A stretch of DNA of 7,388 nt from JBOHWJ01 sp050736615 (GTDB lineage: Bacteria; Desulfobacterota; Binatia; Binatales; Binataceae). The position numbers and the translations under genes are program-made. Each line of letters starts with the position of its first letter. The first letter of the stretch is position 1. Where the stretch lies: the NCBI GenBank assembly GCA_050736615.1, contig JBOHWL010000137.1:1-7388 (forward strand), written 5' to 3'. The notes beneath the pieces were generated by a model that searched no databases, was not told the DNA's origin, and saw only the letters and a list, made by a program, of their open reading frames with translations. Positions 5,969 to 7,388 of the stretch are shown here, one piece after another.

Positions 5969-7039
5969 ATGACGAACTCTTTACTTCGCGCCGAGGAATT
6001 TTGTCGCCGCTTTAGCTTGCGCGTGCCGATCCTGTTGGCACCGATGGCCGGGGCTTGCCCACCCTCGCTGTCAATCGCGGTGGCGGAGGCCGGCGGTTTG
6101 GGCGCATGCGGAGCGCTCCTGATGCGGCCCGGCGAGATCCAGCGTTGGGCCGAAGAGGTGCGCGCCAACACCAATGGCGGTTTTCAATTCAATCTATGGA
6201 TTCCCGATCCGCCGCCCATCCGTGACGTTGCGCATGAGGCGCGGGTGAGCGAGTTTCTTGCTCAATGGGGACCAGCCGTAGCGCCCGAAGCCGGCGACGC
6301 GACACCGCCGGATTTTGGCGCGCAATGCGAAGCGCTGCTCTCGGTGTGCCCACCGATCGTTTCGTCAGTAATGGGCCTCTATCCTCCACAGTTTGTCGCG
6401 CAACGCAAGGATCGCGGAATCGCCTGGTTCGCCAACATCTCGACGGTAGCGGAAGCGAAAGCCGCCGAAGCGGCAGGCGCCGACGTGATCGTGGCGCAAG
6501 GGGCGGAAGCGGGCGGCCATCGTGGGTGCTTCGACGCGGACGCCGCCGAACGGCGGCAGGTTGGGCTGTTCGCCCTGCTTCCGGCGGTGGTCGACGCGGT
6601 GCGTGCGCCGGTTGTTGCCACCGGCGGCATCGCGGACGCACGCGGAGTGGCGGCCGCCTTAGCCTTGGGCGCCAGTGCGGTACAAATCGGAACAGGGTTT
6701 CTGCGCTGCCCGGAGGCAAAAATTCACCCCGCGTGGGCGAACGCTCTCGCCCATACGGCGCCCGAGGACACCATCGTAAGCCGCGTATTCAGTGGCCGCG
6801 CAGGCCGTAGTATCGCGACCGATTACGTTCGCGCCGCCACGGCCGCGGATGCGCCAGCACCGGCTCCCTATCCAGTGCAGCGCGGCCTGACAGCCGCAAT
6901 GCGCGCCGCCGCGCGAGAGCGGAGCGACGTTCAGCGTATGCAGGCATGGGCGGGGCAGTCCGCCTCGCTGGCACAGGCAATACCGGCCGGTGAACTGATA
7001 CGTCAACTGTGGGAAGGCGCGCGAGCACTGCTGGCCTGA
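5969..7039 (+). CDS. Nitronate monooxygenase / 2-nitropropane dioxygenase-family FMN enzyme
   Basis: The family uses FMN and oxygen to oxidise alkyl nitronates (for example propionate-3-nitronate) to carbonyl compounds and nitrite, in the cytoplasm; some members have other roles. From Met1 at 5969 the 356-residue protein shows the TIM-barrel landmarks: VPILLAPMAG (19-28, FMN binding), FNLWIP (74-79), AQGAEAGGHRG (176-186) with the catalytic-base His184, VVATGGIAD (215-223) and GASAVQIGTGFL (234-245) for the FMN phosphate, and SRVFSGRAGRS near the C-terminal third. All are as expected of class I enzymes, so it should bind FMN and be active; the substrate cannot be told. No signal peptide is visible. 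The gene ends at TGA 7037-7039 and runs tail to tail into the gene on the other strand 42 bases later. No partner in the window suggests a pathway. Confidence 0.93.
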   Translation: MTNSLLRAEEFCRRFSLRVPILLAPMAGACPPSLSIAVAEAGGLGACGALLMRPGEIQRWAEEVRANTNGGFQFNLWIPDPPPIRDVAHEARVSEFLAQWGPAVAPEAGDATPPDFGAQCEALLSVCPPIVSSVMGLYPPQFVAQRKDRGIAWFANISTVAEAKAAEAAGADVIVAQGAEAGGHRGCFDADAAERRQVGLFALLPAVVDAVRAPVVATGGIADARGVAAALALGASAVQIGTGFLRCPEAKIHPAWANALAHTAPEDTIVSRVFSGRAGRSIATDYVRAATAADAPAPAPYPVQRGLTAAMRAAARERSDVQRMQAWAGQSASLAQAIPAGELIRQLWEGARALLA

Positions 7040-7081
7040 GACTAGAGTCCGCAGACGAGTCGAGGAATCAATTTGAACGCG

Positions 7082-7388
7082 CTATTTGCGCGCGGTGTCC
7101 TGTTGATAGAATGCGAACGCGTCTTCAAGCCGGTCATTGCCCCAGAATATTTCTTCATCCACGTGAAACGTCGGTGCGCCGAAGATGCCAAGCCGCGACG
7201 CTCGCTCGGTTTGGCTTCGTAAGCGCTCCTTGTTCTCCGGAGCATTCGCGCGTGCAATCAGCGCCTCGGCCGGCAGCCCAATTGAAGCCAGAATCTCGGC
7301 AATGACCGCCGCCTCGAGATGTTCCGGTCTTCAGCGAAATTGGCGCGAAATACCGCGCGGACGAATTCAGGGCACCAGTGCTGAGCAG
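7082..7388 (-). pseudogene. 2-hydroxychromene-2-carboxylate isomerase-like (DsbA family), 3' part with apparent frameshift
   Basis: Read on the minus strand, 7388 down to about 7321 encodes AQHWCPEFVRAVFRANFAED, and from about 7318 to the stop TAG (7084-7082) a different frame encodes an alpha-helical stretch and GIFGAPTFHVDEEIFWGNDR, ending FYQQDTARK. Both pieces match consecutive parts of the same DsbA-fold isomerase/thioredoxin-like family: the helical insert, then the cis-Pro loop (GAPTF) and the final strand and helix. The frames differ as if one base were lost near 7318-7323; the first frame runs on into unrelated sequence and the second has stops upstream. Relatives isomerise 2-hydroxychromene-2-carboxylate in naphthalene breakdown or act as glutathione-dependent kappa-class enzymes; the substrate here is unknown. 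The 5' half, with the glutathione site, is beyond the window. A sequencing error near a contig edge is as likely as true decay. Confidence 0.65.

Noticed and set aside
6265..6810. Plus- and minus-strand open frames within the oxygenase gene (6265-6810 and 6189-6719)
   Set aside because: Arg-rich frame-shadow translations; the oxygenase frame carries all FMN-binding motifs across the same bases.
7078..7092. Hairpin CGCGC-TATTT-GCGCG between the converging genes as a bidirectional terminator
   Set aside because: Only five base pairs, no T-run on either strand, and it overlaps the 3' end of the minus-strand gene.

Overview
The window is GC-rich DNA that reads as an ordinary chromosomal segment of an uncultured or little-studied Gram-negative bacterium. 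It holds two sigma-54 enhancer-binding regulators and one good sigma-54 promoter. Gene content would fit a deltaproteobacterial, Binatota-like or acidobacterial lineage, but nothing here fixes the taxon.

Layout. (1) 1-445, + strand: the 3' end of a sigma-54-dependent regulator whose start lies outside the window. (2) 446-886: no gene found. (3) 887-1495, - strand: a 3-methyladenine DNA glycosylase of the AAG/MPG family. (4) 1496-1719: a divergent control region with a near-consensus sigma-54 promoter (1623-1638) facing right, and a palindrome cluster (1495-1520) about 140 bp upstream of the predicted start, where an enhancer site would be expected. (5) 1720-5419, + strand: a tight three-gene operon of a membrane histidine kinase, an NtrC-type response regulator (ATGA overlap) and a PspA/IM30-family protein with a strong Shine-Dalgarno. 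(6) 5421-5628: a MITE-like palindromic element inserted exactly at the pspA stop codon. (7) 5653-5883: a doubtful small membrane ORF. (8) 5969-7039: an FMN-dependent nitronate monooxygenase-family enzyme. (9) 7082-7388, - strand: the 3' part of a DsbA-fold 2-hydroxychromene-2-carboxylate isomerase-like gene with an apparent frameshift, running off the window.

The centrepiece is the kinase-regulator-PspA operon. The kinase has almost no periplasmic domain: one N-terminal membrane helix, a Trp-rich cytoplasmic segment, a 2TM hairpin, then the kinase core. That is what an intramembrane-sensing kinase would look like. The regulator keeps GAFTGA and a complete receiver, so it should activate sigma-54 promoters, most simply the one before its own operon. 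The expected output is more PspA, which binds and stabilises stressed inner membrane. The arrangement combines the sigma-54 logic of the E. coli PspF-pspA system with the two-component logic of Bacillus LiaRS-LiaH. This is inference from gene order, domains and the promoter; no experiment is visible here.
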